Assembly (NCBI GenBank): GCA_037576195.1
Contig: CM075101.1
Location: 30,442,001-30,506,000, forward strand
DNA: 64,000 nt
Direction: 5' to 3'
From: Phytoseiulus persimilis
Taxonomy: Eukaryota > Arthropoda > Arachnida > Mesostigmata > Phytoseiidae
Shown: piece after piece, positions 23,419 to 34,647 of the stretch
Numbering within the stretch: the first letter of the stretch is position 1
Layout of the letters: each line of letters starts with the position of its first letter
Notes under the pieces: generated by a model
Databases searched by the model: none
Told to the model about the DNA's origin: nothing
What the model saw: the letters and a program-made list of their open reading frames with translations, nothing else
Position numbers and translations under genes: made by a program

Positions 23419-24704
23419 ACTACACTGCATGTACGGTCATGATTTTTGTACGAATCGGTGGGGTGGCAAGCCGATCGTTGCAATCACGATTCGGATCTTG
23501 GTTTCTGTCGTGCCTGACAACTCACTCGAAAGCACAACGGCCGACATTCAAGCCGCCGAAAACGAGTTATGAAGAGTGAGGACTGGATGGAAAGCTCAGC
23601 GCGATGAAACGTTGAGTGGAGGAGAAGACAGCGTTTGGTCCTGCACGCCACGGTACCAAACTTCACAATGAGTGGCTGGCCAACAAACGACCGTGGACAC
23701 CTCACGTTTTCCAGCGACCGCACACACCAATCCACTGCAACGATATCGTAACCGTGCGGTAACGGGGTGGAGCCATTTGATCCTCGTCTAGATTAGGAAA
23801 CTGTCGTTTGTACTTTTCTCCTGAGATGGGCATCGTTGAATCATAGAAAGCTTTCGTATGAATCTGAGCGTTCCGGCATTCGCGCGAATTCAAAAACAAA
23901 CGGCTCACACAGGTCGCCGGACTGCGGCCGAAATTCCGTTCCAATCGACTCCAAACACCGCAGGGCTCAGCGAAGCACCTTTCCGAAATTTTAAGTAGTA
24001 AAGAATACAGTTTCTGTCTGGTTGTTCTGAATTCAGCCGAGAAAGAACTGAAATCGACGCGTTTATTTTTAATCTAGGCCGTAACTGTTCCGTTTTGCTC
24101 CGCCGACTGATCGGCGTCCGCTGTGTTGAGCTGTGATTGTGTCCCCGGATAAGATCATTTCGCAATGAGCCTCCTAATCAAGACGTTAAGTTGAATGAAT
24201 GTGATACGATTTGGATTGTCTATGATTTATTCCTTCGAGAAGAGATAAATGGGAGGCGGATTCCGTCAGAACAGCAGAGAAAAAACATTTCAGAAAGGCC
24301 TGTCATGACTTGATGTTTTCAAGAACTCTGCGCAACATTGCTCCCGGGACTCTACGGACACCGTTTTTTTCACGATGAATTTTTGTTTCATCAGACTGGT
24401 ATCACGTCCCGATCGTTTCGGCTCCACTGTATAGGAAAATTTTAGCAAAGTTTCCTTTGTCTCGGGTGATCGGCGTTGCATCATGACGAATTGGATCATT
24501 CCTCGGCAACATTGGCGAGATTCGTCACCAAAAGTGTATTTCTCAGTCTTTTTCCGTCGACACGATCTGACCGCAATCCGGATAGCTGGTTTGTCGTCCA
24601 GCTACATCGTTCCGTGGCGTAACTTTGAGTTCAACGACGGGGATCGAGTAGGACATTGTAAATGACCAGGTCCTCGCTTAGGCGTTGCCCTATGCAAGTC
24701 AGAG

Positions 24705-24810
24705 TACTCACGGTGCTGCGCAACTTGACGAAGAATTTTTTGATGGACTCCATGTTTGATGAGAAGACGATCAGAGAGGATGCAGCCCACGATGGCGAAA
24801 TTTTCTAGTT
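24705..24810 (-). CDS. Isolated exon, product unknown
   Basis: This - strand exon lies between an ACTAG acceptor and a consensus GTGAGT donor. One frame is open with a natural mix of hydrophobic and charged residues (NFAIVGCILSDRLLIKHG). No neighbour exon could be joined to it with confidence. A possible first-exon reading starting MESIKKFFVKLRST uses another frame of the same DNA, so even the frame is uncertain. Confidence 0.25.
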
Positions 24811-27800
24811 CACCTAGAGGGGATGAAAAGGGAATATCAGAAACGGCACAGGATAATCGATTCTTCTGATCGGGTAGCGATCGCTGAATCGAGGCCCTTA
24901 ATCTATTCTCGGTCTAAATCGCTTTCGATCGCGGACTTGAGCTTCCCTAGCATTTACCGTCGCATCTGGGGAACTTTTTTTGCATGGTTTACTTCCTCTA
25001 TGGCAAAAGAGTCAGACTTTCACTCTAGCGGCCCTGCCGGCTGAAGTTTCGTCTCCAATTTGACCCGATACCCCACCTAAAAATCTTGAAGTGGAGATGA
25101 AGAGAACGGTCGCTCTCTTAAACGTCGAGTTTAACCCCTCAGGGAAAAACGAAGCCGAACACAAGACTCGGCTCCTGACGAATCGTTCAGAACTATTTTC
25201 TGGGAGGAAGTGTGCGTTGAATCGTCGGCCAGTTGTTTTCCACTCGAATAGACCGAATGAACGACGAATAACGAAAAGGCAGGATGGGAGACTATTCCAT
25301 CAAGGAACGGCGACGCGGACTCATTGAACCTATTGCACGAGTCTCCTGAGGAGCGGGAACTTCCGCTCCTCCTACCTGGCGTTGGAAGAGTTTTGGCCGT
25401 TCATCTTATCCGCCTTCTGGACTTCCGTTGACCGGACAACCTCTTCTTCACAAAACAATCAAATCTCAATCTGAGGACCTAATCAAACTATAGAGGCTCA
25501 GGTACTCTGATTGAGTCCCAACGCGAACGACGTGCTAATCATGCAAGTCTCCCACTTGAACTGGAGATGCGGTAGCTCGCAACTCGGAACGAAATCAACC
25601 CCATGAAGAAAAGGAGGCGGAATGCAGCCGTTGAGCGCCATCAGTATGTATCGAGAACCTACCCTCATTCTAACCTCAGGTTACAACAGCATCGTCTGTC
25701 ACAAATCACCGTGTCGTCGCTCTCGACGTATGACATGTCAAAGTGCCTGTCTACAGTCTATCTGAGGAGCTGACAGACAATCAAGCGAGCGGCCAAGGGG
25801 ACCGATGGCCCAGCAGAGAACGAGACGTTTTAGTGGCGCGGACGGGCAAGTGCGGAAGGACAAACAACCGCGAAAGTCGCAGGAAGTGGTTGCTCGGTTT
25901 GGAGAAAAAGTTGACTAATAGAGTATTGTTGAGGTGCGGTCTTGTCGACGCACAACTTCTCGTGTTAAGTGCCGATGGAGAATAAGACCGACCAAGTAAT
26001 AGAAGGGGAGGACTGGATCGCACAAAACACTGCAGTCCTCAACGTTAGTTCAAGCTCCAGGCAATCTGCGGGTAGCAACGGTTGAAACGGAAGCAAGAGC
26101 GACATGAAACTGCGTTTAGAAGAGATGGACCACAATAGAGCAATGACGGCGTCCATTCTTGGATAATTCGTCATTCTCTCCCCACCCACTCTGCTTAGAA
26201 CATCACTTTCGGACCTGCGCACGCACCGCATGTGCTGTGCAAGAGGATCGGGCCAGCTCTTTCTCCTCGCTGTTGGCTTTCCTGACCCGCTCTGGATCCC
26301 TCCGCTGAATAACTATTGAACCTTGGAGCAACATACGATCGACGCAGCCGTTAGTACCAGGCGGTCGTTGAGTGATTTGCATTCACAATCAATCGACAGT
26401 AATGTCGAGAGCGGCTCCGACAAGGAGCATTGTCTTGGAGCAACCGTTGAAAGTGACTCGCCCGTCAATAAACAGGGGGAGCACCAGAAAACAAGTTCAA
26501 ACTCGGGTCGCCATCAAGAGTGGCCGACCGACCGAGCCAGTGAAGGATCGGGGTGACCGCTTGGATCACGAGGGAGATACGGCTGAGCGTCCGCTTGGCC
26601 GGCTTAGAAGTGAGAACTCATTGTCTTCCTGAAGTTAGCATTAATTCTGAAAACTGGTTCTCCCAGCCGACTCCCACACTTATATGCAGACAGACAGGCG
26701 GGCGGGCGAACAGAGAGACGACCAAAAAAGCCTCAACAAAGGCAAACCGCGCACGAGTGTAGCAGCCACATCGAACAAACGCCTTTGAAATTCAATGAGG
26801 AGCAGCAGCTGTCTCGCAGAGCCGTTTCTCGATCCCATGATCTGTGAGAAGTATCTCGAAGCTAATGAGACGGCTTTAGAAAGTACCTGAGTCTTCAAGC
26901 AAAGACCTTCGAACGACTTCGGTACGAGAGTACGATACTTCCAAGCGTTAGGCTCGCCAAACGGCCAATCCAGCTTGAAAAACTACAAAGCGACCGTCGT
27001 GTCGACTGCACACGCGACGCGTAAGAGCACCGCATACCGCTAAACAGGTGGTTATTACATATCGGTTGGAAAGAAAAATGGACCGAAGCTCGCACTTTTC
27101 GGTGGTGTTTGCCACCACGCCCGAAGAGAAGGAACCAGCTCAAGATACCCCTGGGACCAAACCGCTGACGACCAATCGAACCAAGCCTCGCTTCAAGCCT
27201 TCGGTTAACGTGCCGTCGACTGACAATGACTCGTAATGAATTCACGGCGTCCAGTTCAGTAACCGATGGCCAGGCCGAGGACTGATATCGGAGGCAGCGC
27301 TTTCGATTGGCCCGTCTATCATTCACCCGTAGTGCAGCAGTCAGTCACCGGTGGTTCCCATTCTTTGAGGGAGGTCCGTGAAACTGCCCGTCGGTGAGTC
27401 GGATTAGTTTGGCCGCTAGCGTCAACCAGCATCAGGTCGCGTCCCACAGCTTTTACCCGGCGATCACACTTGAATCAAAGATAAGATCCAGGACTTCACG
27501 AAGGCGACGATGACGAACGCGAGTGACTGCAACGCTCGACTTTCTCCACCAGCCGCTGATCAAACGAAGCGCAGACGCGTGCGCAGCCTCGGGTTCTGTA
27601 AAACGGTTCCGGTATGGTCGAAAACGCGGGTTGGCTCTTCATGTCAAAAGCTCGGAGCCGAATGAAGACCGAATTCGCTCAATTGATTCGATGATGTAGA
27701 TTGCGATGCACAATGCGGGCCGCCAACGTCGTGTGTGATCGTACAATTTATACGTTCCTACCTCAGTCGAATAATCGCGGAGCAATTAAATCGTATCCGC

Positions 27801-28295
27801 GTAACGACGTCTGAACAGACCCGTATCCTGGTACTCCCAAAAAATTATATCGCAAGCGAAAAATTATCGCCGGCGAAAATGAGATCGCAAACGCAAATAT
27901 CATCTCAAGACTGCCGATGTTGTCCTCGACGAGAGATATGAAGACTTTCGACCGACTTCTCTCACCGTTCCAAGTATGGCTTCATCCCGGAGTCATGCAA
28001 GCGCAGAGAGGCTCTGATACTGGTTTTGAAGCTGAACGGAGGCTTTTAGGCTGTGACGCGGCTGTGATCCACTCACTACAGAAGGATAATATGTCCTCTT
28101 CGAGAAACTCTGAAACGGCCGGAGAATCGAGCATTCTCCGGGGAGCTCGCGAATCGATGGAATGAATTGTCAGCTCATCGTTCGGAGAGGGCTCTCCTCA
28201 ACCCTCATGAGTACATGGTTCATGTCTCCGGGCAGTGTGTTTCAGAAGAAAGAGTGAAACGTCTTTCATGAATAGAAGTTGATCCAAGTCTGCCA
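24811..28295. other. Stretch without a recognisable gene
   Basis: Short open frames occur on both strands, none beyond 90 codons, and none with a recognisable motif or a convincing chain of splice sites. No inverted-repeat element was seen. It may be an intron of a larger gene or intergenic DNA. Confidence 0.4.
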
Positions 28296-29816
28296 TCAGG
28301 ACACTACGGCACCCGAGGCAAACCATTGGCGACGACTCTTCAATGTCAATGAGATGATGGCTTTCCCATTGCCGTTGTTCGGCAGGTGCTCTTCACTATT
28401 ATGAATTCGAGCAAGCCCTCCTCTGTATTTCCTCTCAGGAATGCCAGGGGGGACAATTGGTTGGCAGCAGCCACCGAAAATTACCGCAGAGTTATGCATC
28501 TTTTGCTGCTCGATTTGAATCTCGACTCACCATGACGCTTCGTCATGAACCGCGTGCTCTGTCACTGAAAACAAGAATCGGAACGAGTTGCCATCAAGAC
28601 GAGCGCGGATGGACCGGATCAGAAGCACACAGCAGCCGATGCGGCTGAGTGCGCGACCTTCTACGGACGTTCATTTTCGCTCTTAACTCAGCAATTCGAA
28701 CTGATTTCTTCCATTTTCTCCGCTTCGATGAGTAGAGCTTGGGAGCAACCCCCACACCTGGCTGCCTTACATCTGGGGTTACCTATATATAAACCAAGTT
28801 GTCCTAATGCGGGATTTCGGATGGTCCTCACAGAAGTCGATTGCCAGTGTTTTCCACGGCGATTTCGCCCAAAGATTCATCACTCACCATCCTAGATGTT
28901 TGAGGCTAATGTCCGTTCATTAGACACTGTGATGAAATCACCTGAAATACGAAACTATTCTAAGTTCTAGACTCGATTGAGCAATAACACTAGACCTCGG
29001 TTAATTTTCCACATCACTACTTGGACAGAAAGGTAAGTTGATGACAGAATTAGTAGAGTCTTCAGGTTGAAATCGTTGCGCATGCAGTCTTGATCGGAGG
29101 GTTCGTTGACTGACAATGGCAGGCGAAAGGAGAAAAGTGCTTCACATTCGGCCTTCTCGAATAAAAACGGGTCGATGAATGAATCTCCCGAATCCAATTA
29201 GATGGCTCACCTTCATCAACCTTCTGGATTCGGAACGGTGACCTTGTCGCTCGACTACCGCCATATTCTTGCTTCAAGCTCTATAGAGCGTTTCGGCAAG
29301 CTTCCATTACCCGCTTGAATCTGTCGGAACAGGCGATCCGCGGGCTGTCATCGTTGACTCAGGGAAGAGCTCCAGGGTTAAGGTAACTCATATCTTGAGT
29401 ACCGTCCCCAAAGAAAGGCTTACCTTCCACCGAGGGGCCATCACGTGTGTAGTAGTGTGTCGTCGTTGTCGTCGATCGGCCATCCGAACTGACAAAAGTC
29501 AACGAATTCAACCGGTCGCGAACCCAACAGAACTTCTACGCAACTCAGTAAGAAGTGGAGCCTTCTAATCGACTGAAGTTATTGCCTGGACCACGCAACA
29601 ATGCCGTTGGTCGCGGGAAGTTCTCCCTCGAAGGTCGATGAATCTTGCGGACAAGTTGAACACTCGACGAGCAAGTCAAATTTTCTCGCTTGTGTCCTGC
29701 TAATCAGAACGGGAAACGAAAACAATTATGGCATATTCAAAACAACTCTCACAAACGTCATCCCGGCTTTGCGGGAACGCGCCTCGCTTTCCCCAGGATG
29801 CCGTGCTCCCGTTCAT
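28296..29816 (-). CDS. Five-exon gene model, product unknown
   Basis: On the - strand, exons 29753-29816, 29424-29488, 29211-29280, 28531-28564 and 28296-28431 can be joined with phases 1, 0, 1 and 2 to give 122 residues. Splice sites are good (donors GTGAGA, GTAAGC, GTGAGC and GTGAGT; acceptors include TTGTTTTCAG before the 34-nt exon). The N-terminus starts MNGSTASWGK, the middle is Arg/His-rich, and the C-terminus contains RIHNSEEHLPNNGNG. Exons 2 and 3 are also open in a second frame, which weakens the model. No domain is recognised. Confidence 0.33.
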
Positions 29817-32800
29817 GTACAATTTATATTACGCTCGGTCCTCATTGTGTGCCGGGATAGCAGGCGACGATGAACAATCGCGCCAGTCATCACAGTCGGA
29901 ACGGAGCAACGCAGCCGCGAGTTTTGGTAGCGTCCCGTTCTTGTGTGAAGTGAACCGCGCATCCTGCTGAAGAGCCAAACTGTTGACACCGAGCTTGGCC
30001 ACCCGCCCGCCCGCCAGTCAGCAGTCCGTCAGCCTCCGGATATCCTCCCAGCCAGAGAAATGCCAATTCTGTTCCAAAGTAATTCGTTCATGACAAAGCA
30101 GTCATTTCGCATCGAGTTCACGCGGGGACGTTCGCAGTCCAAGCCTTCCTGCTGCCCGCCGAATTATGGGAAAAACTTCCGTGCCGATCGACTGCTGTAC
30201 CCTGAATTAGCATCAGCGACCCAAGCCCTCGCAGAATGCTTCCAAGACATCATCCAATCGTATTGTCAAAAACTTATCAAGCTCTCAAAGGGTTGGTCGA
30301 CCCAGGACAATCACGAGAACCCGGATGCGAATCCGAACAAAAGAGCTTTCAAATGCGTCGGAGTTGTCTCGATCCCTTGGTTTTAGAAATAATCAGACCA
30401 TCAATGCCGTTGTTTGTGCTGTGAAAGAGCGCCTGTTCGTGTTTCGCGGAAGTCGGTTTTAATCATCTTCATAGACTCTTAACAGATTTTTGGGTGGCGA
30501 GCGTGTGATTTCTATGATGCAGCCGAACGCGTCAGTGACGATGAGGACGTCGTTTTGATGTTCACGATGATGGAGATGAAGATGACAGCGTACACGCGGT
30601 GTTCATTGACTCTGAAGCGAGACCCCTGATCTCCATGGCTGACCCCGAACCCTCAACTTTGGTGTGCCCGAACGATTCTGACGCTCGTGATCATCGCGGC
30701 TGATGGGTAGATAGACGGTCGGATGGATTTTCAGGCGCATAGATTTCTCGTTCCGAGATGAAAATATGACACGCCAATTATCGTCCGCGAAACCGAAATT
30801 TTCCATAAACATCGCATGCTCTCGAGCCATCAATTTTTTTCCTAGGAACTCTACTGTCGCCGACACGGCCGCCGCAACGATTTCCGACGCTCTGTGTGGA
30901 AACCATCATGATATAGCCCTGCCGGTGTCCCGAACACTTGAATACATGATCTACGAAGTATTCCCGTTCAGATATCCGGTGGTCACTAGTCAAACTAGGG
31001 AGAATGTCAGGCTTCCTTCAAGGACGAACGCCGTCCGCCAAGGTATCAGTCGCCGAAGTCAAAAGGTTTCCTTCATCTCTCTAAATTCTTCCTGACTCGT
31101 ATAATTTGCTTATCCCTCCTTTCTGCGAATGTGACGGAAGGTCAGCCTCGACTCGCGGGGACATTGAGAAACTCTGTCGCGGGAAACTCAAAAAATTATC
31201 CACGAGGCCGGACCGACAGCGGAGCCGCCCGCGGAAATCAATGAAGGACTCCTGCACGGGAGTATCCTCAGGGAGCGACAAGCCCAGCCAAGGAACGCTC
31301 CGAATCAAGGAGAAGCGGTTGTTCGCCGACAAGGAATTGAAGTGTGCCGACGCCAAGTTTCATTTTGCTGACGTCTTCTTGCTTTCATTCAGTCTCCCAG
31401 TGTTGTCCAAATCGATTATAGAGTTTCGGACAGACTGCCGGGCCTCACGAAGCCTCGCCGAGCGGGAATCGTGATCCAATGAAAACGGAGCACGAACGAG
31501 CCGTTCAATGACTGCCGGCACACTCGGAAGCCACGATTTGAGATACGACTCGGCATTGCATCCAGAATCCGTTGAAACATTATTTATTTGCTTTAAGAAG
31601 AAAGTTCCCGACGCTCCATGTCAAGCCACTCCCGAAGGTTTTTCTTTCTCAGAAACTGAGGAACGCCGCGGTTGATTTCTCCGCCCGCCCGACCGACCGA
31701 CCCGGGGAACGGTTGTTTCGACTGTGGCTCAGACTGCAGGCGGTTTGTGCTCGGATCGAAGGAAAACATAGAAGAGATCGACAGAAAAACGACTGCGCTG
31801 TGATGATTTTCTGCAATCGGTAGGGCAGCGAACGGAACCCAAGGTCTGCCCAGACTGAACAACAGCGGCAACCGCGACAACAGCACAATCGACGATAAAT
31901 CCAAGACCCGTGCAGCCCCTTCGCAGATGGAATCAATGATGGATTCGGTCAGAAGTCGCCGGACTGTCACTTTTTTCTTTCCCTGTCGGCTCATCGTTGC
32001 TTCCCACCCGGGTCGTCTGACGAAATCAAGTTGGGGCTGCAATAAAGCTCACCATCTTGGAGAGCGTGTTATATCATCGAGCTGGAAACGCGCGGAACCA
32101 ACTTCTGAGCTGAAACAACTCTGAGCAGACAGCGAAATGAGGAACGGAGGGAAGCGAAACAAGGAGGAACGGACGATGCCTGGAAAACCCTCCTGGTGCC
32201 CGAGGAATCAGAGAGCCGAGCGTCTGGAGGAAAACGACCGAACCAGTCAATGGCTCCGTTCAAAAGACGAAGTTGTCCGTTTGAGTCTCGACGAAGACGA
32301 GTCACGACGAGCCGCAGCGAGAACAAAGAGCTCGTTCGAAACAGCGATGGGAGTGAAGAGAAGATCGTCAGCGTGAACCGCGAGAAAAGGATCCCTGCGT
32401 GGAGCAAGCGTCGATTTAACACCACAACCCCTTGGGGAGCCCGTTAATTCCTCGTTCCAAGCCTCGTTCTATCCGTCCGCTCGTCCTCCGGCATCCGACG
32501 GTCGCGTTCGGGTCAGTAGTTGAACGATGCGAACCGAGTGAGGTGCGACCCATCTCTGGCGAAAGGTGCCAGAGGTGAACCTTTCGAAATCGGATTCAAA
32601 GAAACACTGCGGCAGCAGGCACCAACTGGGAGACCGATCATCTAGTCGTCCCGCAACGGCGCGGGCGAACAGGGAGAACCTCCGAAATGTTAGAGGATTG
32701 ATTCGCTCAGTCTCGTCGGATACCAACAGTTAACGTTTAGATCGTCCAATCATCAAACGCCGCCATCGTCGATGTTCCAGAATCGGAAATCAATCGCCGA

Positions 32801-33173
32801 ATGACTCAACCGTCTGGCCGTCTTCTCGGTTCGTCAACCTCTTATCCCATCGAGAAACTGAGCGGAAAATTGAGGAAGGTCCCATTCCGCGCATACCGAT
32901 GAGAATATGGACGAAACGAGGGGGAACAATTTGCTGTCATCAACGTGTCGTCACGTAGGATTCCGCTTCAGGTGAACACGAATGCCGGGTAGGAAGTGCA
33001 GGAGGCGTGAAATGACATTTGTCAACGGACTTTTCCTTTCGTTTCACATGCGAACATGTTCGTGATGTCGGAGCATGAAACGAGACATTTTTTCCTGACG
33101 CTAGGGATGATTCACCGCGTGGACGGTCGTGCGACGGGACCCAGCTGCGCATCGGGTTTGCGTTTTCTAGATT
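29817..33173. other. Stretch without a recognisable gene
   Basis: The best single item is a - strand exon-like block at about 32,053-32,110 with an excellent acceptor (TTGTTTCAG), a GTGAGC donor and one open frame (SEVGSARFQLDDITRSPR). The 149-codon - frame at 31,593-32,042 has no motif. Nothing else stands out. Confidence 0.4.
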
Positions 33174-33226
33174 CACTCAGTCAGTCAGTCAGCCAGCCAG
33201 CCAGCAAGCCACCCAGCCAGCCAGAT
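33174..33226. repeat. (CAGT)n/(CAGC)n microsatellite
   Basis: Five tandem CAGT units run straight into CAGC units with a few interruptions. The open frame across it (Leu-Ala-Gly-Trp repeats on the - strand) is a by-product of the repeat. Confidence 0.9.
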
Positions 33227-33401
33227 TGATGTTCTTGTAGGAATTCTTCCCGGCGACACGCTGGACAACGAGGTCATCTGGCTTTCTGTCCGTCGATGGC
33301 ACGCCGCGATTCTGTCATTCGAAGCATCGGGACAAGCACCCAGCCAGTCGCAGCAGCTCGACGAGCCGGCCAACGAAGTTCACAGCGACAAATCGACTCA
33401 C

Positions 33402-33716
33402 CGGCGAGAGGTTGCCCACTCCTGCAGACGGAACGCCGGCGTTGAAGACAAATGAACTTCTCGACTTGAACTTTTCCGTCACTGGACTTGGGTCCTTGGT
33501 TTTCTGGACATCGGAAGATGTTTTCATCCTCTGCTGAGAAACATCCGCCAATCCGACCAGAGTGACAGTTCGTAGGATATTTCTCCCGAACCGAGGCTCC
33601 GAAGAGAAGTCGGTGGCAACTCCGGGTCCATTCGATCTTGGAACGCGGATCGTCGGCGAGGCTGGCGCGTGCGGACCCCGTTCTGTTGGCGGAGTCCATC
33701 CGCCCGTGGGAGCCAT
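33402..33716 (-). CDS. Probable first coding exon of an unrecognised gene
   Basis: On the - strand an ATG opens 105 codons rich in Pro, Ser, Thr and Arg, ending LSP at a consensus GTGAGT donor in phase 0. The composition suggests a disordered N-terminus (for example TIRVPRSNGPG and SSDVQKTKDPSPV). Two other frames across parts of this stretch are also open, so chance is not excluded. The following exons were not found; the next strong - strand exon candidate (about 32,053-32,110) is in a phase that does not fit. Confidence 0.42.
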
Positions 33717-34528
33717 ATTTCTGCCAATCAGTCATGTGATGGGAACTCAAACATCGTGAGCTTCCTTTCCCTGGTCCTGCTCGTCCCTGTTCAGCCACGG
33801 GTGTCGCCGGGCGCGATAAGACCCACAGCGGTCCGTCGATCAGGTATGCATATCATTTCACATCACTGCAAACTGAACAACTTGATTGCCTTTGAGCATC
33901 AAGTGGCCGCCGTCTCCGGAGTCGGAGCACTGCGCATACGTGGTCGTGATTGTAGTGTCGGTGGTGGTTGTCGTCGTTGTCAAGAGCTCTGCTCACGAAA
34001 TAATTCGTTCCGATCGAAACAGGGTTAAGGCGTGCCTGATCGACCATTCGATTCCGTCCTCGCGAAACTACGACGGAAACGAGTGAAGGAAGGTTCTTCT
34101 TTCCCGGCGTCCGTTGCTAGCTCTGTGTGTGAACCGGTACGAAAGCCGATGAAGGGAATAAACTCAATCCCGGCCATGGCGTGATAATCTACCGGAGCAA
34201 CCTCGGTTCGCAGTCTAATCCGCGCGATGCCGACGACAATTCGATGTGAGGCGGACGAGAACGGCGCGGCACGAATCGCTGAAGCTTCGGTTGACGGGTC
34301 CTGTGTCGCACGATGACCACAATCGCGCAGACCTTCGGAAAATCGAACGCTCGCTGTCGAGCTGTTTTCGCCAATTCCCATCACAATGGGAAAAATGCTG
34401 TATGGTCTAATAAGGTGCCCGCCACTTCCTCCTCTCCCCTGTAGTCCCCAGCACAGATTACCGTCTGCGAATGGGTCTGTTCGTCTGCCGTCTGTCTCCA
34501 GATGACTTCCTCCGGGTAAACGACTTAC

Positions 34529-34647
34529 CCGCTCGAACCACTATGCAACAAAAGTATCGGACCAGAATGGCTCTTCCTTGCGTCACATTATCGGCGATTC
34601 CGGGGACAGTTCGTCTCAGAACGTCTCGTTGTTGAACAGCAGGTGCG
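34529..34647 (-). CDS. Isolated exon, product unknown
   Basis: On the - strand an exon lies between TTTGCCGTAG and a GTAAGT donor, open for 39 codons in one frame, including AILVRYFCCIVVRA, a short hydrophobic run. Upstream on the same strand a 156-codon open frame (34,678-35,148) may belong to the same gene, but no splice junction between them was convincing. Confidence 0.28.

Noticed and set aside
11900-25496. Identical 17-mer TAATCAAACTATAGAGG at 11,900 and 25,480
   Set aside because: Flanks do not match, and one chance 17-mer pair in 64 kb is not surprising.
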